Assembly (NCBI GenBank): GCA_002238415.1
Contig: MPMI01000032.1
Coordinates: forward strand, 1-64,000
DNA from: Desulfurellaceae bacterium bin18
GTDB lineage: Bacteria; Desulfobacterota; Binatia; Bin18
Reading direction: 5' to 3'
DNA length: 64,000 bases
The translations under genes and the position numbers were made by a program. Numbering within the stretch: position 1 is the stretch's first letter; every line of letters starts with the position of its first letter. The notes under the pieces are model-generated. The model saw only the letters and a program-made list of their open reading frames with translations. It did not search any database and was not told the DNA's origin. Shown here in pieces: positions 1 to 7,849 of this stretch.

Positions 1-2
1 GC

Positions 3-851
3 CTCAAGATGCCGTTGATTCCCCTGTCCGATGGCGCGGGCGAGGTGGTTGCCACGGGCGAGGGGGTGACGCGGGTCAAACCGGGCGACCAGGTCGCGGG
101 TATTTTCTTTCAGAACTGGCTAGCCGGTGGGCCGGACGCGTCCCATGGGGCCTCAGCGCTCGGTGGTGCCCTGGACGGCATGTGGGCCGAACTGGTCATC
201 TTGCACGAAGACGGGGTGGTGAAGATTCCCGATTATATGACGTATGAAGACGCGGCCACGCTGCCCTGCGCCGCAGTCACCGCCTGGCAGAGTATGGTCA
301 CGCTGGGCAATATGAAAGCCGGCGACACGATCTTGATTCTGGGAACCGGTGGCGTCTCGATCTTTGCCCTTCAGTTTGCCAAAGCCGCCGGGGTGCGCAC
401 GATTATTACATCGAGCAGTGACGAAAAACTCGCGCGCGCCACACAGCTCGGCGCGTCCGCAGTGGTTAATTACAAGACCACCCAAGAGTGGGGCAAAAAG
501 GTGTTGGAACTCACCGATGGTGTGGGGGTTGAGCAGGTGGTCGAAGTAGCCGGGGCCGGGACGCTGGTACAGTCGATGGAGGCTACGCGGGTCGGCGGCT
601 TTATTGGCCTGATCGGAATTCTGGCCGGCACAGATGGTGAGGTGAACCCCATTCCGGTGCTGATGAAGAGCCTTCGACTCCAGGGTGTCTATGTTGGCTC
701 ACGCGAGATGTTTGAAGAGATGAATACGGCCATGGCTGTGAATCAGATCAAGCCGGTGATTGATCGGGTGTATCCGTTTGAGGAAGCTCAGGAAGCCCTG
801 AAACTCATGGAAAGCGCCACGCATTTTGGCAAGATCGTCATTACGGGCTAA
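3..851 (+). CDS. MDR-family alcohol dehydrogenase / quinone oxidoreductase-like, 5' truncated
   Basis: The frame is open to the left edge, so the true N-terminus lies outside the window. The visible part starts in the GroES-like domain (SDGAGEVVATGEGV, then KPGDQVAGIF) and continues into a Rossmann cofactor domain with the motif LGTGGVSIFALQFAKAAG. This is the medium-chain dehydrogenase/reductase fold, which oxidises or reduces alcohols, aldehydes or quinones with NAD(P)H. The structural zinc-loop cysteines of classical zinc ADHs are not seen in this part, so a zinc-independent quinone-reductase type is possible. Substrate unknown. The stop codon overlaps the end of the convergent tag gene by 11 bases. 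Confidence 0.85.
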   Translation, partial: LKMPLIPLSDGAGEVVATGEGVTRVKPGDQVAGIFFQNWLAGGPDASHGASALGGALDGMWAELVILHEDGVVKIPDYMTYEDAATLPCAAVTAWQSMVTLGNMKAGDTILILGTGGVSIFALQFAKAAGVRTIITSSSDEKLARATQLGASAVVNYKTTQEWGKKVLELTDGVGVEQVVEVAGAGTLVQSMEATRVGGFIGLIGILAGTDGEVNPIPVLMKSLRLQGVYVGSREMFEEMNTAMAVNQIKPVIDRVYPFEEAQEALKLMESATHFGKIVITG

Positions 852-1419
852 GAGATTCTACTTCAGCATACCGAAAACAGTCTGTGGTATGGTCGTTGAC
901 CATACCGGTGGCCTGCATGAAGGCGTAACAGATTGTTGATCCCACAAAAGAGAAGCCGCGCTTCTTGAGGTCCTTGCTCATCGCGTCCGACTGCGCGGTG
1001 CGCGCCGGGACCTCTTGCAGGGTGCGCCACGTGTTCTGATGTGTTCGCCCATCGACAAACTGCCAGATATAGGCATCGAAGCTGTCCGCCTCTTTCTGGA
1101 CAGCGAGAAATGCCCTGGCGTTCTTTATGGCAGACTCGACCTTCAGCCGGTTTCGCACGATACCGGGGTCGGCCAGCAGCCGCTCAACTTTGCGTGATGT
1201 ATAACGGGCGACACGAACGGGGTCGAAGCGGTCAAAGACGGTCCGATAGTGAGCGCGCTTCTTGAGGATGGTATCCCAACTCAGGCCGGCCTGGGCTCCT
1301 TCGAGGATGAGAAACTCGAACAAGGTCCGGTCATCGTGCACGGGTACGCCCCATTCCTCGTCGTGGTACTGAATCGACAACTCGTTTTTGGCCCACGCGC
1401 AGCGGGTGAGCGGTTTCAT
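841..1419 (-). CDS. tag: DNA-3-methyladenine glycosylase I
   Basis: Removes 3-methyladenine from alkylated DNA in base-excision repair. The protein (192 aa from the chosen start) follows the Tag family along its length: N-terminal RCAWA, YHDEEWGVP, EGAQAGLSW, KKRGFSFVGSTICYAFMQA and a C-terminal VNDHTTDC, whose His and Cys belong to the family's zinc site. The ATG at 1419 is preceded by GAGAGGAG at good spacing and matches the usual start; the frame is open about 30 codons further but without family similarity. Single gene, convergent with the dehydrogenase. Confidence 0.93.
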   Translation of the reverse strand: MKPLTRCAWAKNELSIQYHDEEWGVPVHDDRTLFEFLILEGAQAGLSWDTILKKRAHYRTVFDRFDPVRVARYTSRKVERLLADPGIVRNRLKVESAIKNARAFLAVQKEADSFDAYIWQFVDGRTHQNTWRTLQEVPARTAQSDAMSKDLKKRGFSFVGSTICYAFMQATGMVNDHTTDCFRYAEVESLSP

Positions 1420-1490
1420 CTTACTCCTCTCTGCGGGGTTTGACTGCTTGAGTATAGTTCTCCACAAGTGATGGGCTACTGGACCACTCC

Positions 1491-1715
1491 ATGCCGACCA
1501 GAAATCCACGTGTCAACGTTGTTTTGGAAAAGCCCTTGTATGAGCGGGTCCAGAAACTTGCCAAAAAAGAACACATATCCCTCTCCCTGAAAATCCGAGA
1601 CCTCGTTCGAGAAGCGCTGGACACTCAGGAAGACGAAGAGCTTGAGCGATTTGCTGAAGAGAGCGCGCACCTTTCAACGGGATCAGGCCCTGACGCCTCA
1701 GGCAACCTGGAATGA
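1491..1715 (+). CDS. small ribbon-helix-helix (CopG-like) protein, orphan antitoxin-like
   Basis: 74 residues. The N-terminus gives a beta strand (PRVNVVLEKPLYERVQKLA) followed by two helices (SLSLKIRDLVREALD) and an acidic tail, the usual ribbon-helix-helix DNA-binding layout of CopG/Arc-type repressors and antitoxins. No toxin gene follows: the next gene is convergent and unrelated. It could be a solitary transcriptional repressor or the remnant of a toxin-antitoxin pair. Family assignment is from pattern only. Confidence 0.65.
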   Translation: MPTRNPRVNVVLEKPLYERVQKLAKKEHISLSLKIRDLVREALDTQEDEELERFAEESAHLSTGSGPDASGNLE

Positions 1716-1734
1716 CTGATGCCTCTTCGTCCCC

Positions 1735-4110
1735 TTACGGCAACGGCCCGTCTTGGAGAAAGCCGCGAATGACATTGGCGGTCAGACGCGACACATTATT
1801 GTCATAGTTGTTGTGTGAGAGGCTCCCGCACCAGGCCATGGAGCTGGCCGAGAACACCGCTCCGTCATTCGGCGTCTTGAAGTAGACAATATCCGCCCGG
1901 ATATAGGGATTCTGGTCGCCGGTGCCGCCGGCCGCAAAATAGCCGCGCGCGTTGAAGGTCGATTCCTCCGAGACCGTCACAAAGATATCGTTATGCCCCT
2001 CGGAGTGGGCGAGCAGAAAGGCGTTATGGGGTGTGCCGAGTTCCAGGTCGTAGCGGTCGAGCTCCAGTCCGGCGGCTCCCCCGCCGACCAGACCGAAATT
2101 CCCGATCGGCTCGTCTTCGCCTATGCCTTCAAACATCCAGGTGCATTCCGGGCGCAGACTGTCCGGGGCGCGGCGGTAATAGCTTGAGGCCGTCAGACCG
2201 AACGAGGTAAAACTCACACCGGTCAGTTTGCTCATATTCCGGCCCCGTACCCGCCACAGGCCGCCGTGTTTTCCGTCAAAGGCGTTACAATATTCCCCTG
2301 GGCTAATGGTCCAGGCCCGCGTGCCGTTGTCGCCTTTGCGCACCTCGATGAGAGCGGGATTATCGGGGTGAAACACCGTACACCAGTAAAAACCGTTGGC
2401 CGCCAGATACAGCCAGCGGCCGCCTTGCTGCTGGTAGGCTTCGTAGGCGTCCAGCATTTCTTCCGAGCAATACTCGGGATGGTGACAGGTCAGCACGACG
2501 CGATATTGCCTGAGCAGTTCGACCCCTTCACGTTGCAGGTCTTCGTCCGTATGCACATCAAAGTCAAATTGCATGGCTTCAAGCCAGTCGGTCAGATGCA
2601 TGTCGGCGTTCAGTTGCCAGACTGATGGCGACAGCACATGCGTGTATTTGGGCCGCATATTGAGAATGGGCCGCAGCCGCGAGGAGATGTGCACTCCCCA
2701 GCCGTCGCTATGGACGGTGTAGGTGCCGTAGCCGTAGCCGTCTTTTTCCTGGAGCAAGAGGTCTCCAGGCTGCATCAGCGGCACGCGGCCGGTCAGGAGT
2801 TGGGCGACCTGCGAGTCCGCGCTGAGATTTTCGTTGGCATAGGCCATATAGCTGGCCGTCGGAATGATCACCGCGATTTTGGCGGTGGGTCTGCCCGCCG
2901 GGGGACGAACAAAGAACGGGATATAGTCTTCACTGCCGGGCGTGTCTTGCCCGCCCAAACGCAGCCGGGCGGCATACACCCCGCTTTTCAGGTCCTCGGG
3001 AATGGTCAGCGCAAAATCAACCTCCCAGCGTGCGTCGTCTATGGCATCGTCATGAAAATGAATCGCCCCGTACTCCTGTGGCGCGGCAGTAAAACTCATA
3101 TGATCCGCGGTCCAGTTGTGACCGGGCATGCCGCGTGACGGCATATTGATGCAGTGACCGTGCAGGCGGTGCAAGGAATCGTCCAGCACCTGGGTTGAGG
3201 CCGCGTTTGGAACGATATTGGCCGCAAAATCCCAGGCCGCGACCAGCGCCGGTCGCAGCTCGGTCGGGAGGGGCCGGGGACCTTGCAGGACGCGTTCGAT
3301 TTCCGCCCGGTTAAGCACGCGATTGGCGACAGCCGGTCGTTCGATCCGTCCGTTGAACTTGGCTTCGTGTTCCGGAATCTCCATCGGTGAGTGCACATGA
3401 CTGAAATGCCCGCCACAGATGTGCCGCCCTGAATGCGCCTGGGTGGTTGCCGCGGCAATCAGCACCGGGCAGTCATTCGCGGCAGGTGACTGGGGGGAGG
3501 CGTGCAGCTCGACGGTGGCACGGGTCTCTTCGATGGGATGGATGAAACGCATCCCGTGTCCCGTATTGGTGCTGGTCACAATCGGTTCCTGTACCAGGGT
3601 CAGGTGACCGCTGGTCGCGTCAAAGCTTGCGGCCACCTGATACCATACTTTACGGAAGAGCGGTTTGCCGGAAGAGAGCTGTTCGACCACACCCTTTCCC
3701 CGGCCTATCCGCACGGCCAACTCGCCCTGCTCGTCAATAAACAGGCCGTAGCCCGTCTCCTCCGGCCCGGACCATTTCGTGATGATGCCCTGCACACCCG
3801 TGGTTGGTGTTGTGGGAAAAACAAGGGCCATCAGGGTGAAACTGCTGATATCGAACCGCGTATCGTGAGGCACACAGATATACGAGCCAGCATGGACGGC
3901 TTGGTGACGCCCCGGATATATACCGCTCACCGAGGTTGCAATTTCTTCTTCCTTATAGCCGGGACCGTCGGGATTGGTATCGCCGTGGATGAGCCGGACG
4001 ATATCGGCCCGGTAGGATTCGCTGCGTTCGGAGTGCACATGGAATTGAATAGTCTGTCCGGGCTGCACAGAAATCCGGTCGCTATAGCCGGTGATACCCA
4101 GTGTCGTCAT
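1735..4110 (-). CDS. dmfA2: N,N-dimethylformamidase large (beta) subunit-like protein
   Basis: 791 aa, close to the size of the large subunit of N,N-dimethylformamidase, which hydrolyses dimethylformamide to dimethylamine and formate. Residues about 65-260 read as a LamG/concanavalin-like beta-sandwich (SSFTLMALVFPTTP... GYGLFIDEQGELAVRIG). The C-terminal part holds the catalytic-type domain with VIIPTASYMAYANENL and LTCHHPEYCSEEMLDAY. It lies 24 bases downstream of a small gene matching the size and position of the light subunit, in the order known for dmfA1-dmfA2. The exact amide substrate cannot be read from sequence; related enzymes may act on other N-substituted formamides. Confidence 0.75.
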   Translation of the reverse strand: MTTLGITGYSDRISVQPGQTIQFHVHSERSESYRADIVRLIHGDTNPDGPGYKEEEIATSVSGIYPGRHQAVHAGSYICVPHDTRFDISSFTLMALVFPTTPTTGVQGIITKWSGPEETGYGLFIDEQGELAVRIGRGKGVVEQLSSGKPLFRKVWYQVAASFDATSGHLTLVQEPIVTSTNTGHGMRFIHPIEETRATVELHASPQSPAANDCPVLIAAATTQAHSGRHICGGHFSHVHSPMEIPEHEAKFNGRIERPAVANRVLNRAEIERVLQGPRPLPTELRPALVAAWDFAANIVPNAASTQVLDDSLHRLHGHCINMPSRGMPGHNWTADHMSFTAAPQEYGAIHFHDDAIDDARWEVDFALTIPEDLKSGVYAARLRLGGQDTPGSEDYIPFFVRPPAGRPTAKIAVIIPTASYMAYANENLSADSQVAQLLTGRVPLMQPGDLLLQEKDGYGYGTYTVHSDGWGVHISSRLRPILNMRPKYTHVLSPSVWQLNADMHLTDWLEAMQFDFDVHTDEDLQREGVELLRQYRVVLTCHHPEYCSEEMLDAYEAYQQQGGRWLYLAANGFYWCTVFHPDNPALIEVRKGDNGTRAWTISPGEYCNAFDGKHGGLWRVRGRNMSKLTGVSFTSFGLTASSYYRRAPDSLRPECTWMFEGIGEDEPIGNFGLVGGGAAGLELDRYDLELGTPHNAFLLAHSEGHNDIFVTVSEESTFNARGYFAAGGTGDQNPYIRADIVYFKTPNDGAVFSASSMAWCGSLSHNNYDNNVSRLTANVIRGFLQDGPLP

Positions 4111-4134
4111 ACGTCTCTCCTTGCAAACCGCGGC

Positions 4135-4557
4135 TTAGTCGGTAATCCCGTACGCGTCGAGTAAGGCATCAAGGCGTTTGAGGAAAATCGCATGCTCGGC
4201 GTCTTCACGAGTCGGATAGGCTTCATCCGTTATTTCAACCGCCTTGCCCCGGACGCCGGGCAGAGCACCAATACGATATTCCTCCCAGGGGCGCGTTTCG
4301 ACAATGACGTGTTTGTCCTGCTGGGGGACGACGCGCAGGCGGTCCAACAAACGGGCCAGGTCCGGGCTGTCCATGGGGGCCGGCTCGCCGGGCTGGGCAG
4401 CCTCATACAATGGGCGGGCACGGTGCTCGGCAATAAGCGCGGCGCGGCGCTCGGGGTCGGCGAGCGCCGGCAGGAGGTACATCCGGGTGTTATAGGCGTC
4501 AACCGCCCGGTAGGAGTAATCGTCTTGCAGGGCGGTTTTTTCCGGCTTGTTTTCCAT
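4135..4557 (-). CDS. dmfA1: N,N-dimethylformamidase small (alpha) subunit-like protein
   Basis: 140 aa, mostly helical and charged, with no signal peptide. It directly precedes the large-subunit gene on the same strand with a 24-base gap, and its length fits the ~15 kDa light subunit of the heteromeric dimethylformamidase. The ATG at 4557 has an AGGAG-type ribosome site (read on the minus strand, AAAGGAGGACTAC before ATG). The assignment rests mainly on size and gene pairing, since this subunit has few diagnostic motifs. Confidence 0.65.
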   Translation of the reverse strand: MENKPEKTALQDDYSYRAVDAYNTRMYLLPALADPERRAALIAEHRARPLYEAAQPGEPAPMDSPDLARLLDRLRVVPQQDKHVIVETRPWEEYRIGALPGVRGKAVEITDEAYPTREDAEHAIFLKRLDALLDAYGITD

Positions 4558-4688
4558 GTAGTCCTCCTTTCGCCTCCCAAGGGCTCACGAGCGAGCCCCT
4601 AGCCTAGCCGGCTCCATTGCGAAAGCCAAGATTTTTCGGCAAGCGCTTATGCGACCCAACGACGAGTCTCGTGCAGGGGGCTCCCGTC

Positions 4689-4709
4689 ATGCCGGACGTG
4701 ATCCGGCAT
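4689..4709. repeat. short palindrome (ATGCCGGA ... TCCGGCAT)
   Basis: Perfect 8-bp arms around a 5-base loop, in the 184-base gap between the dimethylformamidase genes and a hydrolase gene. This resembles the common REP-like palindrome with a CATGCCGGA core found in many proteobacterial genomes; it may fold as a terminator for the hydrolase gene or simply be a dispersed repeat. The rest of the gap shows nothing else. Confidence 0.55.
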
Positions 4710-4741
4710 CCAGCGGGCGGCTACACAGAATCGCAACTTGC

Positions 4742-5620
4742 CTAGGCTGCCGGCGCGGTTGTCTTGATATCGGTCAGGAACTCGATCACGGCCTTGCTGA
4801 AGATGTCGTTTTTATCCCCGGCGACCATATGGCCGGCATCAGACACATCGATATATTTGGCATGCGGCACGGCATCGAGAAATTCCTGGGTCGTTTCGTC
4901 GCTGATCACATCGCTGAGTTTCCCCCGGACCAGCAGGGTCGGCACCCGCCGCCACCCGCGGGCCGCGGCCATGAGCCGTTCGGGGTCGCGCCGCAAGCGG
5001 GCCGGACTCATAAGATTCGGGTCCCAGTGCCAGCGGTAGCGGCCGTCCTCTCCCTTGCGCAGGTTTTTGGCCAGACCGCTGACATCCTTTGGGCGGGGGC
5101 GGTGGGGGATATAGGCGGCGATGGTATCGGCGACTTCTTCCAGATTCTCAAATCCGTCGGGCTTGGCGGTCATGAACGCCCGGATACGGTCCACGCCTTT
5201 CTGCTCCACCCGTGGCGTAACATCGACCAGCACCACCCCGGCGCTTACCGGCTGCGGCGCTTCCCCTTCGGTCAGCATTGAGGTGATGCCGCCGAGGGAG
5301 GCGCCGACCAAGACCGGGCGCTGCTCGAAATGACCCAACACAACGTGGAGGTCCGCGGAAAACTTCTCGATATTGTAGTTACCGTCCGGAGCCCAGCCAC
5401 TCTCGCCATGACCGCGCAGGTCCAGGGAGACGGCATACCAGCCTTGCTCGGCCAGGGTCCGGGCCGTATTCCCCCAGGCAAAGCGCGTTTGGCCGCCACC
5501 GTGCAGGAGCAGGACGGGCGGATTGTCGGCGTCACCCCAGGCGTCACCGACAATGGTCAGTTCTTCTTCAACGGTATAGGTCACGCGTCGGGCTGAAATG
5601 TCTGCTTGCTGTTCGGGCAT
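4742..5620 (-). CDS. alpha/beta hydrolase
   Basis: 292 aa. Contains the oxyanion-hole motif LLLHGGGQ, the nucleophile elbow VGASLGG, an acid region (LVRGKLSDVISDE) and the catalytic His in DVSDAGHMVAG, so a complete Ser-Asp-His triad is likely. No signal peptide, so cytoplasmic. Cap-domain sequence (RPKDVSGLAKNLR) is like epoxide-hydrolase/esterase-type members. Substrate unknown. It stands between the dimethylformamidase genes and an amidase, in a catabolic neighbourhood. Confidence 0.85.
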   Translation of the reverse strand: MPEQQADISARRVTYTVEEELTIVGDAWGDADNPPVLLLHGGGQTRFAWGNTARTLAEQGWYAVSLDLRGHGESGWAPDGNYNIEKFSADLHVVLGHFEQRPVLVGASLGGITSMLTEGEAPQPVSAGVVLVDVTPRVEQKGVDRIRAFMTAKPDGFENLEEVADTIAAYIPHRPRPKDVSGLAKNLRKGEDGRYRWHWDPNLMSPARLRRDPERLMAAARGWRRVPTLLVRGKLSDVISDETTQEFLDAVPHAKYIDVSDAGHMVAGDKNDIFSKAVIEFLTDIKTTAPAA

Positions 5621-5761
5621 GTATACACTCCTGAAGGCGTTCCAGTCGAGGGATGAACCGTAAAATTGAGGGGAACCCTACCATTCAGCCCGAACAGTGA
5701 CAAGGTACGGATGGAAGGATCTGGACACATTTCGTGGCGTTCCTTTTTTTGGAGGGGCGCG

Positions 5762-6001
5762 TCACCGGGGTGCGGTCCGTTCAATCAGTGTCCGTAATGT
5801 GAGCAGGCTTTCCTCATGCCGTTTTTCGGCGAGGTCCATCTGGCGTTGTCGGTCGGTATTGCTCCGCTGCATGAGCTTTAAGCCGTAAAAAATCAAGGCG
5901 CATTGTACCAGTCCTACCAGGCCCGCTCCCCCGGCCTGGATATAGGCTGCCCACAGGGAAGCATTCTGAAAAGCAATAGTCGCTGTCTCAAACTCGGTCA
6001 T
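5762..6001 (-). CDS. small single-span membrane protein
   Basis: About 79 aa from the ATG at 6001. One hydrophobic segment (AGLVGLVQCALIFYGLKLM) is followed by a charged, probably coiled-coil tail rich in Arg, Glu and Gln. The frame remains open upstream for 55 codons, but that extension (proline/arginine rich) looks non-coding. No recognised family. It is divergent from the amidase gene. Confidence 0.5.
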   Translation of the reverse strand: MTEFETATIAFQNASLWAAYIQAGGAGLVGLVQCALIFYGLKLMQRSNTDRQRQMDLAEKRHEESLLTLRTLIERTAPR

Positions 6002-6132
6002 GGGTCTGGTTTTCTTCCATTCCCGGCCCCTCGTCAAGACGATTAGCTCTCTCAATTGAGACCCAAACGGAACGTACGCGCTTGCCTCCTGTCTGGAAGA
6101 TTCGTACACAGAGTAAGGAAAAGGAGGATGCC

Positions 6133-7601
6133 ATGGCAAAGGACGATATCTGCTGGCTGTCCGCAACCGAACTGGCGAAAGCGATTCGGCGTAAACGACT
6201 CTCCCCGGTCGAAGTCACGCGAGCGATACTCGATCGCATTGACCAACTCAACCCACAGCTCAACGCCTTTGTCACCCTGACGGACAAAGCCGCGCTGCGC
6301 GACGCGCGGAGAGCCGAGAAGATGCTGATGCAGAACTCGGCTTCACTTGGCCCACTCCACGGCGTTCCGTTCTCAACCAAGGATTTGGTGATAACCAAGG
6401 GGGTTCGCACGACGTTTGGGACACGGCTGTTCGCCGACAATATCCCGACCGAGGATGCCCCTATGGTGGAGCGCATGAAAGCGGCCGGAGGCATTCAACT
6501 CGGCAAAACAAATACGCCAACATTTGGCTGGCTGGGGGTCACGCATAATCTCCTGTTCGGGCCAACCCGGAATCCGTGGAATGTCGCCCTGACACCGGGT
6601 GGCTCAAGCGGCGGGGCCGGGGCGGCGGTTGCGGCCGGCCCGGGGGCCCCTGGCCCAAGGAAGGGGCGGGGATTGCGGCCGGCCTGGGACCTCTGGCCAT
6701 AGGAACGGACGGCGGCGGCTCGATTCGTATCCCGTCGTCGTTCAGCGGGGTATATGGGATCAAGCCGTCTTTTGGTCGGATTCCCGTATATCCGCCGAGC
6801 GGAGCCTGGAGTTTGTCGCATGTTGGGCCGATGACGCGAACGGTGGCCGATGCCGCGCTTATGCTGAACGTCACGGCAGGGCCGGCCGGTCGTGATCAGT
6901 ACTCTTTACCGGCGGACACGACCGACTATGTCAAAGCCCTCAAGGGCTCGATGAAAGGATGGCGGGTGGCCTGGTGTGACGATCTGGGTTCTACCAAGGC
7001 GCTCGACCCGGAGGTCAAAGCCCTGTGCGCCAAGGCGGCCCGGCGGTTCACGGACTTGGGATGTCGGGTCGAAAGTGTCAAACCCAAGTGGCCAAATCCG
7101 CAACCGGCCTGGGAAGGGCTGTTTTGTGGCGGGATTGCCGCCCGGTTGGGGCCAGCGCTTAAAACGCGCCGGTCGGATATTGATCCCAATCTGGTCAAGC
7201 TGATTGAGAAAACGCAGAAATGGAAAGCCAACCACTATATTGACTCGTGGTTCGCGCGCCTGGACTGGAATACCGGGGTCCAGAAGTTTTTTGAGAAATA
7301 CACCCTGCTGCTCACTCCGACCCTGCCCTGTCCGCCGTTTGCGATCGGACTCGACAATGCCAAATCGGTGAACGGCACCCGGCTCGCCCCGTACGAGTGG
7401 CTCACCTTTACGTTTCCTTTCAACCTGACCGGAAATCCGGCAGCGTCCATTCCGTGTGGGTTTACCAAGGATGGCTTGCCAGTCGGACTCCAAATTGTGG
7501 GACGACGGTTTGACGACGTCGGCGTGCTGCGCGCCTCCGCGGCGTTCGAGCAGATGTGTCCCTGGCAGGATGCTAGGCCACCCCTCACCCCCAAAATGTA
7601 G
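6133..7601 (+). pseudogene. amidase-signature family protein, frameshifted
   Basis: Two overlapping frames together make one amidase of about 475 aa (amide hydrolysis; GatA/AmiE-type Ser-cisSer-Lys enzyme). Frame 1 (from ATG 6133, AAGGAGG ribosome site) has the catalytic Lys region GVPFSTKDL and the GGSSGG loop; the second frame resumes with GTDGGGSIRIP, which carries the nucleophile Ser, and runs to TAG at 7599-7601. The break is an imperfect 44-base tandem duplication (about 6619-6662 against 6663-6706). Because 44 is not a multiple of three it shifts the frame. Removing one copy restores AAVAAGLGPLAIGTDGGGS. It could be a true inactivation or an assembly error in a very GC-rich stretch. 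Confidence 0.85.
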
Positions 7602-7624
7602 GGGCAACCCCCCGCGGTTGCCCT
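7598..7624. repeat. GTAGGGGCAACC / GGTTGCCC palindrome
   Basis: Inverted repeat with arms GTAGGGGCAACC and GGTTGCCCT. It overlaps and supplies the TAG stop codon of the amidase frame. A related, perfect copy lies at 43250-43275, so this is a second small dispersed palindrome family in the window. Confidence 0.55.
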
Positions 7625-7700
7625 CCCCGGAGGGGTGATGCAGATTGTGTCGATTGCTCCCTGCGGGCCGTCCGCTCGCGCCTTCCCCCGGCCCTGCAGG

Positions 7701-7759
7701 CCACCCTCGCCCAGGAGGCGCGGGTAAAAAAGCCCCACTCCCCCTGGGCGAGAGGGTGG
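7701..7759. repeat. long imperfect inverted repeat in intergenic gap
   Basis: Arms CCACCCTCGCCCAGG (7701-7715) and CCTGGGCGAGAGGGTGG (7743-7759) pair with a two-base bulge around a 27-base loop that holds AAAAAAGCCCC. It lies in the 248-base gap between the convergent amidase and permease genes and could act as a transcription terminator or be a dispersed palindrome. Nothing else is seen in the gap. Confidence 0.45.
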
Positions 7760-7849
7760 GGTGAGGGCCAAACCGCCCAACAAGTTAATGTGCATCTCAC
7801 GGCTGGGGGCGGGGGGCAGAGGGGATAACGCCCTATCCCCCTGACGAGC

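Noticed and set aside
5715-5760. GGACACATTTCG...CCTTTTTTGGAGG resembling the palindromic element
   Set aside because: Arms do not pair and only scattered words match; too weak to count as a copy.
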